A stretch of 64,000 bases of DNA from Gordonia gummivorans (GCF_022513585.1 NZ_JAKWBF010000009.1:104153-168152), one strand, 5' to 3'; shown: positions 1-11,156, counted from the first letter of the stretch. Program-made: numbers and translations. Notes: generated by a model not told the origin, from the sequence alone.

Positions 1-952
1 CCTGGTCCCGCAGTTCCGGCGGTTCGAGGACCACAGCACCGCTGCCGACCCCCAAGACCATCCGCGTCAGCGTCGACAACGACCGGATGTCGACGGTCAG
101 CACATCCCCGGGTTCGCCGTCGTAGTCCCCCGGTTCGCTGCCCACCGCGAGCCTCCGCAGGCCCGCTGCACGGTCGGTGGCCACCCAGATCCGCGCGGTG
201 CGGCCGTCGGTTCCGGCGGCGGCGTCGACCGCCGCGCTGACGATCTGCTGCAGATCGGTTCCCGCGGGGACCTTGACCGCGCCGGACGGCCCAACGGAAC
301 GCAGATCCGAAATCCGCGACAGTCGAAAGGTTCGGGTGGCGGCCCGGTCCCGATCGTGCCCGACGACATACCAGCGGCCGCGGTGCGTGACGACACCCCA
401 GGGCTCCACTGTGCGCGTGGCGGGCGCAGACGCCGAGCCCGAGCGGTGTGTGAACTCGACCGCCTGCCCGGCGTCGACCGCGGCCAGGAGTGCACCGATC
501 ACGACTTCCGAACCCATCGATCGGGCGGCGCCGCCACTGCTGATGCCCAGCTCGTCCTCGGTGCGTACCGGAATGCCGGCCGCCCGCAGTTTGAGTACCG
601 CGGTCTGCGACAGCGTCGAGACCTCGGGGGTGTCCCACAGCGCGGCAGCCATCGCGATGGTGGCCGCCTCCTGGGCGTCCAAGCTCACCTCCGGCAGCTC
701 GTAGCTGTCCCGGTTGATGCGGTAACCCTCGGCGCTGCCCGACATCGGCGATCGCCCGGTGATCAGTGGGATACCCAGGTCGCGGAGCTCGGTCTTGTCA
801 CGCTCGAACATCCGGTTGAAGGCCTCGGGCGACTGACCTTCGTCGGAGTAACCGGCGACGTTGTGCCGGATGTACTCGGCGGTGACGAACTGGCGGGTGG
901 CCAGCAGACAGATCACCAGGTTGAGGAGACGCTCGACTTTCGCAGTTGCCAC
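1..952 (-). CDS. pafB: PafB, WYL-domain transcriptional regulator (partial, 3' end outside the window)
   Basis: I translated this frame by hand because it is open to the left edge; about 317 codons are present. The protein starts with a winged-helix segment (roughly residues 1-75) and continues into a WYL domain. The WYL-type core reads PWGVVTHRGRWYVVGHDR at about residues 190-210. The GTG start at 952 lies 17 bp beyond the pafA stop, and I see no closer in-frame start. PafB, with its partner PafC, is known as the LexA/RecA-independent activator of the mycobacterial DNA-damage response. The pafA-pafB order is standard, so a pafC gene is expected just outside the window. Confidence 0.93.
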   Translation of the reverse strand, partial: MATAKVERLLNLVICLLATRQFVTAEYIRHNVAGYSDEGQSPEAFNRMFERDKTELRDLGIPLITGRSPMSGSAEGYRINRDSYELPEVSLDAQEAATIAMAAALWDTPEVSTLSQTAVLKLRAAGIPVRTEDELGISSGGAARSMGSEVVIGALLAAVDAGQAVEFTHRSGSASAPATRTVEPWGVVTHRGRWYVVGHDRDRAATRTFRLSRISDLRSVGPSGAVKVPAGTDLQQIVSAAVDAAAGTDGRTARIWVATDRAAGLRRLAVGSEPGDYDGEPGDVLTVDIRSLSTLTRMVLGVGSGAVVLEPPELRDQ

Positions 953-968
953 CGGGTCAGGATAGAAC

Positions 969-2327
969 TCACATGGAGGCGATCAGTCGATCGACGCGCT
1001 CGTCGACGCTGCGGAACGGGTCCTTGCACAGCACGGTGCGCTGCGCCTGGTCGTTGAGCTTGAGGTGTACCCAGTCGACGGTGAAGTCTCGTCCGGCCTT
1101 CTGTGCGGCCGAGATGAAATCGCCGCGCAGCTTGGCCCGCGTCGTCTGCGGCGGCTCGTTCACCGCGGTGGCGATGGCCTCGTCGGTCGTCGCCCGGGTG
1201 ACCAGGCCCTTGCGCGACAAGACGTCGAACACGCCGCGGCCGCGTTTGATGTCGTGGAACGCGAGGTCGAGTTGCGCGATCTTGGGATCGGACAGCTCCA
1301 TCGAGTACTTGTCCTGATACCGCTGGAAGAGTTTGCGTTTGATGACCCAGTCGACCTCGGTGTCGACCTTGGAGAAGTCGTCGCGCTCCACCGCGTCGAG
1401 CATGCGGCCCCACAGGTCGACCACCATGTCCATCTCGGGATCGGGGCGCCGGTTGGTCATGTGCTCGACGGCACGGGCGTGGTATTCACGCTGGATGTCG
1501 AGAGCGCTGGCCTGCCGACCGCCCGCCAACCGCACCGGCCGGCGTCCCGTGGGATCGTGGCTCACCTCTCGGATGGCCCGAATCGGGTTGTCCAGCGCGA
1601 AATCACGGAAGACGACGCCCGCCTCGATCATCTCGAGCACGAGCGCGGCCGACCCCACCTTCAGCAGGGTGGTCATCTCCGACATGTTGGAGTCACCGAC
1701 GATGACGTGCAGGCGGCGGTACTTCTCGGCGTCGGCGTGCGGCTCGTCACGGGTGTTGATGATGGGCCGCGACCGGGTGGTCGCCGACGACACGCCCTCC
1801 CAGATGTGTTCGGCCCGCTGCGACAGGCAGAACGTGGCGGCCTTGGGCGTCTGCAGCACCTTGCCGGCCCCGCAGATCAGCTGGCGGGTGACCAGGAACG
1901 GGAGCAGCACATCCGAGATCCTGGAGAACTCGCCGGCGCGGACCACCAGATAGTTCTCGTGGCAGCCATAAGAGTTGCCGGCCGAGTCGGTGTTGTTCTT
2001 GAACAGGTAGATGTCCCCGCCGATCCCCTCGTCGGCGAGACGCTGTTCGGCGTCGACCAGCAGATCCTCGAGGACCAGTTCACCTGCCCGATCGTGGTTG
2101 ATCAGCTGGATGAGGCTGTCGCACTCGGCGGTCGCGTACTCCGGGTGCGATCCGACGTCGAGGTAGAGCCGAGCGCCGTTCTGCAAGAACACATTCGACG
2201 ACCGACCCCACGACACCACCCGACGGAAGAGATATCGGGCAACCTCGTCCGGGCTCAGTCTGCGATGACCGTGGAAAGTACACGTGACACCGAATTCGGT
2301 TTCGATGCCCATGATTCGACGCTGCAC
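969..2327 (-). CDS. pafA: Pup--protein ligase PafA
   Basis: PafA ligates the C-terminal glutamate of deamidated Pup to lysines of target proteins, using ATP through a gamma-glutamyl phosphate. The 452-aa length equals that of M. tuberculosis PafA. The N-terminal GIETEFGV strand carries the metal-binding Glu9. Asp57, in [13 protein letters not shown], is the expected catalytic base, and the [10 protein letters not shown] motif shared with Dop is present. The gene lies 45 bp downstream of prcA, so it probably reads from the same pup-prcBA transcript, and it is followed closely by pafB. Nothing looks degenerate. Confidence 0.98.
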   Translation of the reverse strand: MQRRIMGIETEFGVTCTFHGHRRLSPDEVARYLFRRVVSWGRSSNVFLQNGARLYLDVGSHPEYATAECDSLIQLINHDRAGELVLEDLLVDAEQRLADEGIGGDIYLFKNNTDSAGNSYGCHENYLVVRAGEFSRISDVLLPFLVTRQLICGAGKVLQTPKAATFCLSQRAEHIWEGVSSATTRSRPIINTRDEPHADAEKYRRLHVIVGDSNMSEMTTLLKVGSAALVLEMIEAGVVFRDFALDNPIRAIREVSHDPTGRRPVRLAGGRQASALDIQREYHARAVEHMTNRRPDPEMDMVVDLWGRMLDAVERDDFSKVDTEVDWVIKRKLFQRYQDKYSMELSDPKIAQLDLAFHDIKRGRGVFDVLSRKGLVTRATTDEAIATAVNEPPQTTRAKLRGDFISAAQKAGRDFTVDWVHLKLNDQAQRTVLCKDPFRSVDERVDRLIASM

Positions 2328-2372
2328 CTGCTCAACCCTACCCGTGCGTGCGGTCGCCGGGGCGGTGCGACG

Positions 2373-3167
2373 TCACGCCGACTCGTCCGGTGTCGGCGAA
2401 TCCGCGGCGTCGGTAGACGTCTGGTCCTCGGTCGGTGCTTCCTCGGACTTGTCGCCGGGCAACAGCGCGTCGACCGCTGACGATGTCAGTCGTTTGAACG
2501 CACGACGCGGACGATTGCGATCAAGGATCGCCACCTCCAGGTCACCCGCAGCGAGGACACGCGGCTCCGCGGGAGCGCCGTTGCCCGAGTCGGCCGGCGT
2601 GGCCAGCGCGCCGACGGCCACCGCCACCGCACCGGCCAGGTCGAGGTCGGGCTTATAGCTCTCCTTGAGCGCGGCCGCGATCGGTTCGGTCGCACCGCCC
2701 ATGACCAGAAATCGTGTCTCGTCGGTGATCGAACCGTCGTAGCTGATGCGATACAGCTGCGACGGTCGGGGTTTGCCCGGCTTGGCGACCTCCGCGACGC
2801 ACAACTCGACCTCGAAAGGCTTTGGCTGCTCGGTGAACACACTGCCGAGGGCATTCGCGTAGGTGTTGGCCAGCGACAGCCCCGACACGTCGGCGCGGTC
2901 GTAGCTGTAGCCGCGCATGTCGGCGAGCTGGATACCGGCTTTGCGCAGGCTCTCGAACTCGTTGTACTTGCCCACCGCCGCAAACCCGATGCGGTCGTAG
3001 ATCTCGCTGGTCTTGCGCAGCGTGTTGGACGGATTCTCGGCGACGAACAGCACGCCGTCGGCGTAGGTGAGGATCACCACGCTTCGTCCGCGAGCGATTC
3101 CCTTGCGCGCCAACTCCGAGCGGTCGCGCATGATCTGCTCGGCACTGGCGTAATACGGGAACGTCAT
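2373..3167 (-). CDS. prcA: Proteasome subunit alpha
   Basis: This 264-aa protein forms the outer alpha rings that gate the 20S core and dock the Mpa ATPase. It begins with the typical actinobacterial alpha N-terminus ([20 protein letters not shown]). That stretch is the gate and H0 helix region. The catalytic N-terminal threonine is absent, as expected. The C-terminal tail of about 35 residues is acidic and rich in Ser/Thr/Pro, as in mycobacterial PrcA. Its ATG overlaps the prcB stop by 4 bp (ATGA), so the two subunits are translationally coupled. Confidence 0.97.
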   Translation of the reverse strand: MTFPYYASAEQIMRDRSELARKGIARGRSVVILTYADGVLFVAENPSNTLRKTSEIYDRIGFAAVGKYNEFESLRKAGIQLADMRGYSYDRADVSGLSLANTYANALGSVFTEQPKPFEVELCVAEVAKPGKPRPSQLYRISYDGSITDETRFLVMGGATEPIAAALKESYKPDLDLAGAVAVAVGALATPADSGNGAPAEPRVLAAGDLEVAILDRNRPRRAFKRLTSSAVDALLPGDKSEEAPTEDQTSTDAADSPTPDESA

Positions 3168-4051
3168 CGGGCACCCCCTTCATGCTCGGCTGCACGCCGT
3201 TCGACGATCGCCCGGGCCGCCGACTCGATGGCCGCCGCGTCCACTTCGCGTGCACCCTGGGCATCGACGACCGTCGCCAGCGGGAAGATCTTGCGCACGA
3301 TGTCGGGCCCACCGGTCGCCGAATCGTCGTCGGCAGCGTCGTAGAGCGCCTCGACCGCGATCGCCAGCGCCGACTCCTCGTCGAGGTCGTGTCGGTAGAG
3401 CTTCTTCAATGACGACTTCGCGAAGACCGAGCCCGAACCGATGGCCTGATAGCCACCGAACTCCTCGTGCCGATCGCCCGCGACATCGAAGGAGAAGATC
3501 CGGCCACGCTCGGACGGGTCGTCGTGGTCGATGTCGTAGCCGACCAGCAGCGGCACCGCCGCGAGTCCCTGCATCGCCGCACCCAGGTTGCCCCGCACCA
3601 TCGTGGCGAGCCGAGAAACCTTGCCGTCCAGGGTGAGTGGAACGCCTTCGATCTTCTCGTAGTGCTCGAGTTCGACGGCGAACAGCCGCACCATCTCGAT
3701 CGCGATGCCGGCTGTACCGGCGATACCGGCCGCCGAGTACTCGTCGGTGATGTAGACCTTCTTCACGTCGCGCGTGGCGATGAGATTGCCCATCGTGGCG
3801 CGGCGGTCACCGGCAAGAACAACGCCGCCCGGATAGGAGACGGCGACGATCGTGGTGCCGTGTGGGATGTCGTCGGTTGCGCCGGTGAATCCACCCATCG
3901 CTTCAGCCCTGGACTGCGGCAGCTGATCCGGCGCGTGGGCACGCAGGAACTCGGTGAACGACGAGATGTCGGCCCCCAGCGACAGACCTGAACGAAGTGA
4001 AGACGACCGTGAAACCGAACCGCGTGAAAACCAACCGGGGTTCTCGCTCAC
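3164..4051 (-). CDS. prcB: Proteasome subunit beta, catalytic, with propeptide
   Basis: PrcB supplies the proteolytic active sites of the 20S core. The 295-aa precursor carries a propeptide of about 65 residues. The predicted autocleavage is at [10 protein letters not shown], making Thr66 the catalytic N-terminal nucleophile. The segment [10 protein letters not shown] and the later [12 protein letters not shown] stretch match the mycobacterial beta subunit. The start overlaps the end of pup by 4 bp and the stop overlaps the start of prcA by 4 bp. This gives a tight pup-prcB-prcA coupling that favours stoichiometric synthesis. Confidence 0.97.
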   Translation of the reverse strand: MSENPGWFSRGSVSRSSSLRSGLSLGADISSFTEFLRAHAPDQLPQSRAEAMGGFTGATDDIPHGTTIVAVSYPGGVVLAGDRRATMGNLIATRDVKKVYITDEYSAAGIAGTAGIAIEMVRLFAVELEHYEKIEGVPLTLDGKVSRLATMVRGNLGAAMQGLAAVPLLVGYDIDHDDPSERGRIFSFDVAGDRHEEFGGYQAIGSGSVFAKSSLKKLYRHDLDEESALAIAVEALYDAADDDSATGGPDIVRKIFPLATVVDAQGAREVDAAAIESAARAIVERRAAEHEGGAR

Positions 4052-4239
4052 TGGCCGCCCTTCTGCACATATGCGCGCACGAAGTCCTCGGCGTTCTCCT
4101 CGAGCACGTCGTCGATCTCGTCGAGCAGGTCGTCGGTGTCCTCGGCCAGCTTCTCGCGACGCTCTTGACCCGCACCACCCTCGGGACCCAGATCACCGTC
4201 GTCGTCGCCACCACCGCGCTTGGTCTGTTCCTGCGCCAT
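4048..4239 (-). CDS. pup: Prokaryotic ubiquitin-like protein Pup
   Basis: Pup is the small protein tag for proteasomal degradation. This 63-residue sequence is acidic and has no Cys. It carries the predicted helical Mpa-binding segment in its second half (about residues 24-52) and ends in the canonical GGQ. The terminal Gln must be deamidated to Glu by Dop before ligation. Pup lies 104 bp downstream of dop and overlaps the start of prcB by 4 bp. Confidence 0.98.
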   Translation of the reverse strand: MAQEQTKRGGGDDDGDLGPEGGAGQERREKLAEDTDDLLDEIDDVLEENAEDFVRAYVQKGGQ

Positions 4240-4343
4240 CTGCCACTCCTCACTCCGGCCCCGGCTTCGCCGCGGCGTAAATCCACCCTACCGGTGGCCG
4301 CGGCGTAACGGCGCCCTTAACACGAGCGTTGGGTTCGTCTCGG

Positions 4344-5843
4344 TTACGTGGTCAGCTGATCGACGAGTTCGGATGCGGAATGGACCGAATCCAGGAGCGC
4401 TCCGACGTGGGCCTCGCTGCCCCGCAACGGTTCGAGAGTGGGTATCCGGACCAGCGAGTCGCCGCCGAGGTCGAAGATCACCGAATCCCAGCTCGCCGCG
4501 GCGACATCGGCACCGAACCGGCGCAGACATTCACCGCGGAAGTAGGCGCGGGTGTTGCGCGGGGGTTCGGTGATCGCGGCGAGCACCGCGTTCTCGTCCA
4601 CCAGACGCTTCATCGAACCCCGCGCCACCAGCCGGTTGTACAGACCCTTGTCGAGCCGGACGTCGGAGTACTGCAGGTCGATCAGCTGGAGACGCGGTGC
4701 CGACCACGACAATCCCTCGCGCTGACGGAACCCCTCCAGGATCCGCAGCTTCGCCGGCCAGTCGAGGATGTCGGCGCATTCCATCGGATCGCGTTCGAGA
4801 CGGTCGAGGACGTCGGCCCACGTCGCCAGGACGTGCGCGGCCCGTTCGTCGTCGGAATGCTCACGGTCGTGGAAGGCCTGGCAACGCTGCAGATACTCGC
4901 GTTGCAGTGCGAGCGCGGTGACCTCGCGGCCGTCGGTGAGCGCTACCGTCGTCGTGAGCGTCGGGTCGTGACTGATGGTGTGCACGGCTTGCACCGGGCG
5001 GGCGAGTTCGATGTCGGAGAAGTCGACACCCGCCTCGATCAGATCGAGGACGAGCGCGGTCGTGCCCACCTTCAGATAGGTGGCGGTCTCGGCGAGATTC
5101 GCGTCGCCGATGATCACGTGCAGGCGGCGGTATCGCTCCGGGTCGGCGTGCGGTTCGTCGCGCGTGTTGATGATGCCCCGCTTGAGGGTGGTCTCCAGAC
5201 CGACCTCGACCTCGATGTAGTCCGCACGTTGCGACAGCTGATATCCGGCCTCGTCGCCGGACTGCCCGATGCCCACCCGCCCCGATCCGGTGATCACCTG
5301 CCGAGACGCGAAAAAGGTGGTCAATCCGGCGATGACGGCGGTGAACGGCGTCTCTCGCGCCATGAGGTAGTTCTCATGAGTGCCGTACGACGCGCCCTTG
5401 CCGTCGATGTTGTTCTTGTAGAGCTGGAGGCGGGGTGCCCCCGGCACGCTCGCGACGTGGCGTGCCGCAGCCTCCATCACGCGCTCGCCCGCCTTGTCCC
5501 AGATCACCGCGTCGAGCGGGTCGGTCACCTCGGGAGCCGAGTACTCGGGATGCGCGTGGTCGACGTACAGGCGCGCCCCGTTGGTGAGGATCATGTTGGC
5601 CGCGCCGATCTCGTCGGCGTCGATGATCGGGGCCGGTCCCGACCCTCGCCCGAGGTCGAAACCGCGCGCATCACGAAGCGGCGACTCCACCTCGTAGTCC
5701 CAGCGCGTCCGCTTCGCGCGGGGCACACCGGCGGCCGCCGCATAGGCAAGAACGGCCTGTGTTGACGTCATGATCGGATTCGCGGTCGGGTCGCCCGGCG
5801 CCGAAATTCCGTACTCGACCTCGGTCCCGATGATTCGCTGCAT
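4344..5843 (-). CDS. dop: Pup deamidase/depupylase Dop
   Basis: Dop deamidates the Pup C-terminal glutamine and also removes Pup from conjugates. The 499-aa protein is a PafA paralogue. It starts with [11 protein letters not shown] (the metal-binding Glu strand) and has Asp95 in [12 protein letters not shown], the nucleophile or base position of the family. Compared with PafA it carries the extra Dop-loop region at about residues 40-80. The [10 protein letters not shown] motif is also present. It is the first gene of the dop-pup-prcBA-pafA run, and the 99-bp gap to the divergent glgP presumably holds its promoter. Confidence 0.97.
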   Translation of the reverse strand: MQRIIGTEVEYGISAPGDPTANPIMTSTQAVLAYAAAAGVPRAKRTRWDYEVESPLRDARGFDLGRGSGPAPIIDADEIGAANMILTNGARLYVDHAHPEYSAPEVTDPLDAVIWDKAGERVMEAAARHVASVPGAPRLQLYKNNIDGKGASYGTHENYLMARETPFTAVIAGLTTFFASRQVITGSGRVGIGQSGDEAGYQLSQRADYIEVEVGLETTLKRGIINTRDEPHADPERYRRLHVIIGDANLAETATYLKVGTTALVLDLIEAGVDFSDIELARPVQAVHTISHDPTLTTTVALTDGREVTALALQREYLQRCQAFHDREHSDDERAAHVLATWADVLDRLERDPMECADILDWPAKLRILEGFRQREGLSWSAPRLQLIDLQYSDVRLDKGLYNRLVARGSMKRLVDENAVLAAITEPPRNTRAYFRGECLRRFGADVAAASWDSVIFDLGGDSLVRIPTLEPLRGSEAHVGALLDSVHSASELVDQLTT

Positions 5844-5942
5844 GCCAAGAGCCTAATTGTTCATCTCGGTGCGTCGAATCTTAACCCGTCGCTACGCTCG
5901 TCCCGGTCGCAGGGACCGTCTGACCTGGGTACCGTCTACGCC

Positions 5943-8525
5943 GTGAAAGCATTCCGCCGGTTCAACGTTCGCGTGCCCCTCCCCCCTCAACTCGCCGACC
6001 TGGCCGGCCTCGCCAACAACCTTCGATGGGTGTGGCACACACCGACGCAGGAGTTGTTCGCCACCATCTACCCGGAACGCTGGGCTGCGACCGGTGATCC
6101 GCTCCGGGTGCTCGCCGACGTCGACACCGAGCGCCTGCACGAACTGGCCGCCGACACCGAGTTCTGCGAACGGGTCACACAACTGCACGCCGACCTCGAC
6201 GACTACATCGCCGCACCTCAATGGTTCGGTGACTATCGGTCGGCGGGAAACACTGTGCCGGAAGGCATTGCCTACTTCTCGATGGAGTTCGGCATCACCG
6301 AGGTGCTGCCCATCTACTCGGGTGGCCTCGGCATCCTGGCGGGTGACCACCTCAAGGCAGCATCCGACCTCGGATTGCCACTGATCGGCGTCGGCCTGTT
6401 CTACCGCTCCGGCTACTTCCGGCAGAGCCTGTCGCACGACGGCTGGCAGATCGAGCGCTACCCGGTCAACGACCCCGGGGCCCTGCCGCTGACGCTGCTG
6501 GCCGACGATTCCGGTCCGGTCATCGTCCGCGTCGCCATGCCCGGCGATCGCGCCCTCCACGCACAGGTGTGGATCGCGACCGTCGGTCGGATCCCGCTGT
6601 TGCTGCTCGACTCCGACATCTCGCTCAACGACGAAGAGCTCCGCGCCGTCACCGACCGCCTGTACGGCGGCGACCAGGATCACCGCATCAAACAGGAGAT
6701 TCTGCTCGGCATCGGCGGCGTCCGGGCGCTGCGCGAGTACGTCCGCATCACCGGTCGCGCAGAGCCGACGGTGTTCCACATGAACGAGGGCCATGCCGGT
6801 TTCCTCGGCGTCGAACGGGTGCGAGAACTCGTCGACGGCGGTGCGGGCCTCGATTTCGACACGGCGGAGGCGGTGGTCCGGGCGTCGAACATCTTCACCA
6901 CCCACACGCCCGTCCCCGCGGGAATCGACCGCTTCCCCACCGACCTGGTTCGGTACTACCTCGCCGTCGGCCCCGACGGGCAGTCGCGACTGCTGCCGGG
7001 TCTCGACGTCGGCACCGTCCTCGAACTGGGCGATGAGTCCGATCCCGGTGTCTTCAACATGGCGCACATGGGATTCCGGCTCGGCCAGCGCAGCAACGGG
7101 GTGTCGCAGTTGCACGGCGAGGTCAGCCGCGAGATGTTCGCCGACCTCTGGCCCGGATTCGACGCCGCCGAGGTGCCGATCGGGTCGGTCACCAACGGCG
7201 TCCACGGCTTCACCTGGGTATCGCGGGCATGGCGGGAGCTGGTCGGCGCGGACGAGGACTCGGCCGGCGACCAGTACGCGGCGCTCAGTGTCGCCGACCT
7301 GTGGCAGACGCGGGAAGAACTGCGCGGCCAACTCGTCGACGAGGTACGCCGCCGTGCGCATGCCAGTGGCCGCGACCGTGGGTTCATCGACGCCGAATTG
7401 GGTTGGACCGCAGACATCTTCGACCCGTCCGCGCTGACGATCGGTTTCGCGCGCCGCGCCGCCACCTACAAGCGGCTCACGCTGATGCTGCGCGATCCCG
7501 ACCGTCTGCGACGTATCCTGACCGACCCGGAGCGCCCCGTTCAGTTGGTTATCGCCGGCAAGGCGCATCCGGCCGACGATGGCGGAAAGGCGTTGATCCA
7601 GCAGGTCGTGCGTTTCACCGAGGACCCCGAGCTGCGCGACAAGATCGTCTTCTTGCCCGACTACGACATCTCGATGGCCCGGCACATCTACGCCGGCTGC
7701 GACGTGTGGCTCAACAACCCGGTACGCCCCATGGAGGCGTGCGGAACGTCGGGCATGAAGTCGGCACTCAACGGCGGACTCAACCTGTCGATCCTCGACG
7801 GCTGGTGGGACGAGATGGCCGACGGCGAAAACGGTTGGGCCATCCCATCGGCGGAAGGCGTCACCGACGAGTACCGTCGCGACGACCTCGAGGCAGAGGC
7901 ACTGTATTCGCTGCTCGAGGAGTCGGTGATCCCCCTCTTCTACAACCGCACCACCGACGGTGTCCCCGAGCGCTGGGTGGAGATGGTCCGGCACACGCTG
8001 AGCAAACTCGGCCCCAAGGTGCTCGCCTCCCGCATGGTGCGCGACTACACCACCCAGCTCTACTGCCCGGCCGCCGCGTCGTTCACGGCAGTGTGCGCCG
8101 ACGACTACAAGGTCGCCGCCGACCTCGCCGCGTACCGGTCACGTCTCAATCGCAGTTGGTCGTCGGTCATGATCGCCGGCGTCGAGGACGACAAGGCCGA
8201 CGACGGTCTGCTCGTCACCGCGCACGTGGCGTCGGGGGCACTGTCTCCCACGGAGGTCAAGGTCGAGGCGATCCTCGGCCGGGTCACCGACGAAGGCGAC
8301 ATCGTCGACCCGCACTTCGCGATCATGTCGCCTGCAGCCCAACCCGATTCGTCGGGGCGGTCGGTGTTCTCGGCCACCTTGGAACCACGCTCGTCGGGGC
8401 TGATCGGCTACACCGTGCGTGTCCTGCCCGCTCATCCGGCATTGAGCGACGACGCCGAACTCGGATTGGTGCGCTATCCCGAGGTCTCCGCAGGCGTGAC
8501 GACCTCGTTCACCATGCCGTCCTGA
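5943..8525 (+). CDS. glgP: Alpha-glucan (glycogen/maltodextrin) phosphorylase, GT35
   Basis: This enzyme phosphorolyses alpha-1,4-glucan to glucose 1-phosphate with a PLP cofactor. The 860-aa protein has the N-terminal DUF3417 extension found in actinobacterial GlgP (about residues 10-120). The GT35 catalytic region follows; the PLP-site motif EACGTSGMKSALNGG places the cofactor lysine at about residue 606. The GTG start at 5943 has no strong Shine-Dalgarno but gives the family N-terminus (MKAFRRF...). The gene is divergent from dop and convergent with the FHA-ABC gene. It sits between the mpa and dop parts of the proteasome locus with no obvious functional link. Confidence 0.95.
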   Translation: MKAFRRFNVRVPLPPQLADLAGLANNLRWVWHTPTQELFATIYPERWAATGDPLRVLADVDTERLHELAADTEFCERVTQLHADLDDYIAAPQWFGDYRSAGNTVPEGIAYFSMEFGITEVLPIYSGGLGILAGDHLKAASDLGLPLIGVGLFYRSGYFRQSLSHDGWQIERYPVNDPGALPLTLLADDSGPVIVRVAMPGDRALHAQVWIATVGRIPLLLLDSDISLNDEELRAVTDRLYGGDQDHRIKQEILLGIGGVRALREYVRITGRAEPTVFHMNEGHAGFLGVERVRELVDGGAGLDFDTAEAVVRASNIFTTHTPVPAGIDRFPTDLVRYYLAVGPDGQSRLLPGLDVGTVLELGDESDPGVFNMAHMGFRLGQRSNGVSQLHGEVSREMFADLWPGFDAAEVPIGSVTNGVHGFTWVSRAWRELVGADEDSAGDQYAALSVADLWQTREELRGQLVDEVRRRAHASGRDRGFIDAELGWTADIFDPSALTIGFARRAATYKRLTLMLRDPDRLRRILTDPERPVQLVIAGKAHPADDGGKALIQQVVRFTEDPELRDKIVFLPDYDISMARHIYAGCDVWLNNPVRPMEACGTSGMKSALNGGLNLSILDGWWDEMADGENGWAIPSAEGVTDEYRRDDLEAEALYSLLEESVIPLFYNRTTDGVPERWVEMVRHTLSKLGPKVLASRMVRDYTTQLYCPAAASFTAVCADDYKVAADLAAYRSRLNRSWSSVMIAGVEDDKADDGLLVTAHVASGALSPTEVKVEAILGRVTDEGDIVDPHFAIMSPAAQPDSSGRSVFSATLEPRSSGLIGYTVRVLPAHPALSDDAELGLVRYPEVSAGVTTSFTMPS

Positions 8526-8531
8526 CGGGAA

Positions 8532-8564
8532 CAGTCACCCGGCGGAATGACCGCCGGGTGACTG
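8532..8564. terminator. Bidirectional stem-loop terminator between glgP and the FHA-ABC gene
   Basis: A perfect 14-bp inverted repeat, CAGTCACCCGGCGG and its complement, surrounds the 5-nt loop AATGA. It begins 7 bp after the glgP stop and ends 10 bp before the stop of the converging ABC gene. There is no U-tract, as is common in high-G+C actinobacteria. Position and symmetry suit termination from both sides. Confidence 0.8.
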
Positions 8565-8574
8565 GACCGACTGA

Positions 8575-11073
8575 TCAGCGGGCCTTCTTCAGGCGCAGCT
8601 TGGAGTAGGTGATGCCGGCCAGGATCGCGCCGATGATCACCAGCACGAGCATCGCCAGCGCGAAGTTGGCGAAGGTCGACTCCCACAAGCCGTTGCCGGC
8701 GGCCTGGGGTGCGTAGGAGTTGATGTAGGTCAGGTCCACCGAGCCTGCCGACGCCACGTACCCCCAGAAGGACGGGAAGATCCACGAGATCTGTTCCAGG
8801 CCCGGCTTGTCGAGAGCGAACAGGCCACCGCAGAACACCAGCTGCACCATGATCACGATGACCAGCGGTGGCATCACCTGCTCATTGGACTTCACCATCG
8901 ACGAGATGGCCAGTCCGACAAGGGTCGACACGCAGGCCAGCGCCGCGATCGAAATCACCAGGTCTATCGGCGGGCTGATGAACGGTCCGCCGAACTCGGG
9001 TATGCCGCGGCCCGCAAAGCAGATGGCGACCATCACGATGCTCTGCAGAACGGCAGCAGTGAAGAACACGAGGATCTTTGCCCACAGGTAGGCGCCCGGT
9101 CGGAGGCCGACCGCGCGTTCGCGTTCGAAGATGTCGCGCTCACCCACCAGATCGCGCACGGTCAACGCGGCGCCCATGAAGGCAGCCCCGACGACGAGCA
9201 CGACCAGGATCTGCACCGCCTCACCGGCATCCTTGGGTGGCGGCACGCCCGGTGGATGGTTGGGATCGCCGACGAGCCCAAAGCCGTTCGAGCCGGGAAT
9301 CACCAAAGTCAGCGCACCCAGCACCACCGGCAGCAGAACCAGGAATGCGAGATACCCGACGTCGGCGAAGATCAGTCGGACCTGTCGGCGCGACACGGTG
9401 CTCGACTGACGCAGGAAACTGGTGTGCGGTATCGGGATCGGCGGTCCGGGTGGACGCATCGGTGGCGGAGGTCGGCGGCGGCGGCGATTGCGGTCGAGGA
9501 ACCGCATGTGGGCGGTGTCGGGTTGATCGGCGACAAAGGAGAAGATCTCGGCCCAGTCGTCGGTGCCCATCGCGCCGCGGACCTGTGCCGGCGGTCCGCA
9601 GAACGCGGTCTTGCCGCCCGGGGCCAACAGCAGCACCTGGTCGCACATCGACAGGTAGGTCAGCGAGTGGGTCACCACCAACACCACGCGGCCGGCATCG
9701 GCGAGGCGGCGCAGCGTCGCCATCACCTGACGGTCGAGCGCCGGATCGAGCCCCGACGTCGGTTCGTCGAGAATCAGCAGCGACGGACCGGTGAGCAACT
9801 CCATTGCCACCGAAGCACGCTTCTGCTGGCCACCGGAGAGTTTCTCCACCCGGGTGTCGACGTGCTCGGTGAGTTGGAGCTCGGACAGGACACCGTTGAT
9901 GACGTTGTCGCGGTCGGCCTTGCTGAGGTCGGGTGGCAGTCGCAGTTCTGCGGCGTAACGCAGAGCCTGACGCAGGGTCAGTTTGTGGTGCAGCACATCC
10001 TTCTGCGGCACCATTCCGATACGGGTGCGCAGGGCGTCGTACTCGGCGTGGACGCTGCGGTTCTCGAAGGTCACCTGACCACTGGTGGGCGCGTTGAGAC
10101 CGGCGACGATCTTGGACACGGTGGACTTACCCGCGCCCGACGGTCCGATGATGGCGGTCAGCGTGCCCGGGCTGGCGCTGAACTCGACGTCGGCCAGCAA
10201 TTGCTTCCCGCCGTCGACCACCAGACTGACGCCGTGCACATGGACACCGCCGGCCACCGCTTCGCGAGCCTGACCGCGGATGAGGGTGCCGCCGGACACC
10301 ACGAAGTCACTGTTACCGATGGTCACCACGTCGCCGTCGGTGAGCTGTGCCTGGCCCACCCGTCGCCCGTTCACGAAGGTGCCGTTGACGCTGTTCAGGT
10401 CGGCGATGACCAGCCCGGACTGCCCGGTACTCACCCGGGCGTGGTGGCGGGAGGCCAGCACGTCGCTGACGACGATGTCGTTGTCCGGGGTACGACCGAT
10501 GGTCTGGACACCGCGCAGCGAGATCGACTCACGAGCGGGCGGGGTGTCGGCGCCCGGCAGTCGGTACACCGCCGACACGTTCTGTTGGAGTGACTGCAGG
10601 TGTGGTGCGTTGCGCAGTTCCTGCGGCATCGGTTCGACGCCGTTGTCGCGGGAGTACGTTCCGGGCGCGGGAACGCGCATCGGCATGCTGCCCGACCCCG
10701 GGCCGGCCGGCGGACCGGGACGAAACCCACCGGACGGCGGGGGCGGGCCGCCAGGCCCCACCGGGTCCAAGGCGAGATCGAGGACCGGGCCGGTCACCGC
10801 GTCGCCGATACGCACCTGAACCGGGCCAGACACGGTCAATTCCGGGATGCGTCGACCGTTCAGATAGAAGCCGTTGGTCGAACCGGTGTCGACCAGACAC
10901 CACGCAGTGACGCGCCACTCGAGCGCCAGATGATGCCGCGACACCATCGGGTGGTTGATCACAATGTCGTTGTCGGGGGTGCGGCCGATCGAGATCCGTT
11001 GGCGGTCACCGATCGGGTGCACCTGACCGCCGTCGACGGTCACGCGCCCGCGCGTCATGGACATACTGTTCAT
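8575..11073 (-). CDS. FHA-domain ABC exporter, fused ATPase and permease (Rv1747-like)
   Basis: This single-chain half transporter has two phosphothreonine-reading FHA domains, at about residues 20-100 and 185-262 (each with GRTPDNDI, SRHH and an asparagine-containing loop). A proline-rich linker separates them. An ABC ATPase follows at about 280-500: Walker A GPSGAGKST, signature LSGGQQKR, Walker B LLILDEP. An ABC2-type membrane domain with about six helices ends the protein. The layout matches M. tuberculosis Rv1747, which exports cell-envelope lipids under control of the Ser/Thr kinase PknF. No kinase gene is visible nearby. I chose ATG 11073; GTG 11076 and ATGs at 11061 and 11055 are alternatives. 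Confidence 0.92.
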   Translation of the reverse strand: MNSMSMTRGRVTVDGGQVHPIGDRQRISIGRTPDNDIVINHPMVSRHHLALEWRVTAWCLVDTGSTNGFYLNGRRIPELTVSGPVQVRIGDAVTGPVLDLALDPVGPGGPPPPSGGFRPGPPAGPGSGSMPMRVPAPGTYSRDNGVEPMPQELRNAPHLQSLQQNVSAVYRLPGADTPPARESISLRGVQTIGRTPDNDIVVSDVLASRHHARVSTGQSGLVIADLNSVNGTFVNGRRVGQAQLTDGDVVTIGNSDFVVSGGTLIRGQAREAVAGGVHVHGVSLVVDGGKQLLADVEFSASPGTLTAIIGPSGAGKSTVSKIVAGLNAPTSGQVTFENRSVHAEYDALRTRIGMVPQKDVLHHKLTLRQALRYAAELRLPPDLSKADRDNVINGVLSELQLTEHVDTRVEKLSGGQQKRASVAMELLTGPSLLILDEPTSGLDPALDRQVMATLRRLADAGRVVLVVTHSLTYLSMCDQVLLLAPGGKTAFCGPPAQVRGAMGTDDWAEIFSFVADQPDTAHMRFLDRNRRRRRPPPPMRPPGPPIPIPHTSFLRQSSTVSRRQVRLIFADVGYLAFLVLLPVVLGALTLVIPGSNGFGLVGDPNHPPGVPPPKDAGEAVQILVVLVVGAAFMGAALTVRDLVGERDIFERERAVGLRPGAYLWAKILVFFTAAVLQSIVMVAICFAGRGIPEFGGPFISPPIDLVISIAALACVSTLVGLAISSMVKSNEQVMPPLVIVIMVQLVFCGGLFALDKPGLEQISWIFPSFWGYVASAGSVDLTYINSYAPQAAGNGLWESTFANFALAMLVLVIIGAILAGITYSKLRLKKAR

Positions 11074-11156
11074 CACCGAATGACTCTAGTGCCTGATCGC
11101 GAGGTCCACACCGCACCTGTCGGCCGGTCGGCCGACCCGCGTGTCGCGCCGCTCGA

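Noticed and set aside
5892..7994. A 700-codon open frame antisense to glgP
   Set aside because: It is a shadow of a clear GT35 gene, with low-complexity composition and no motif.
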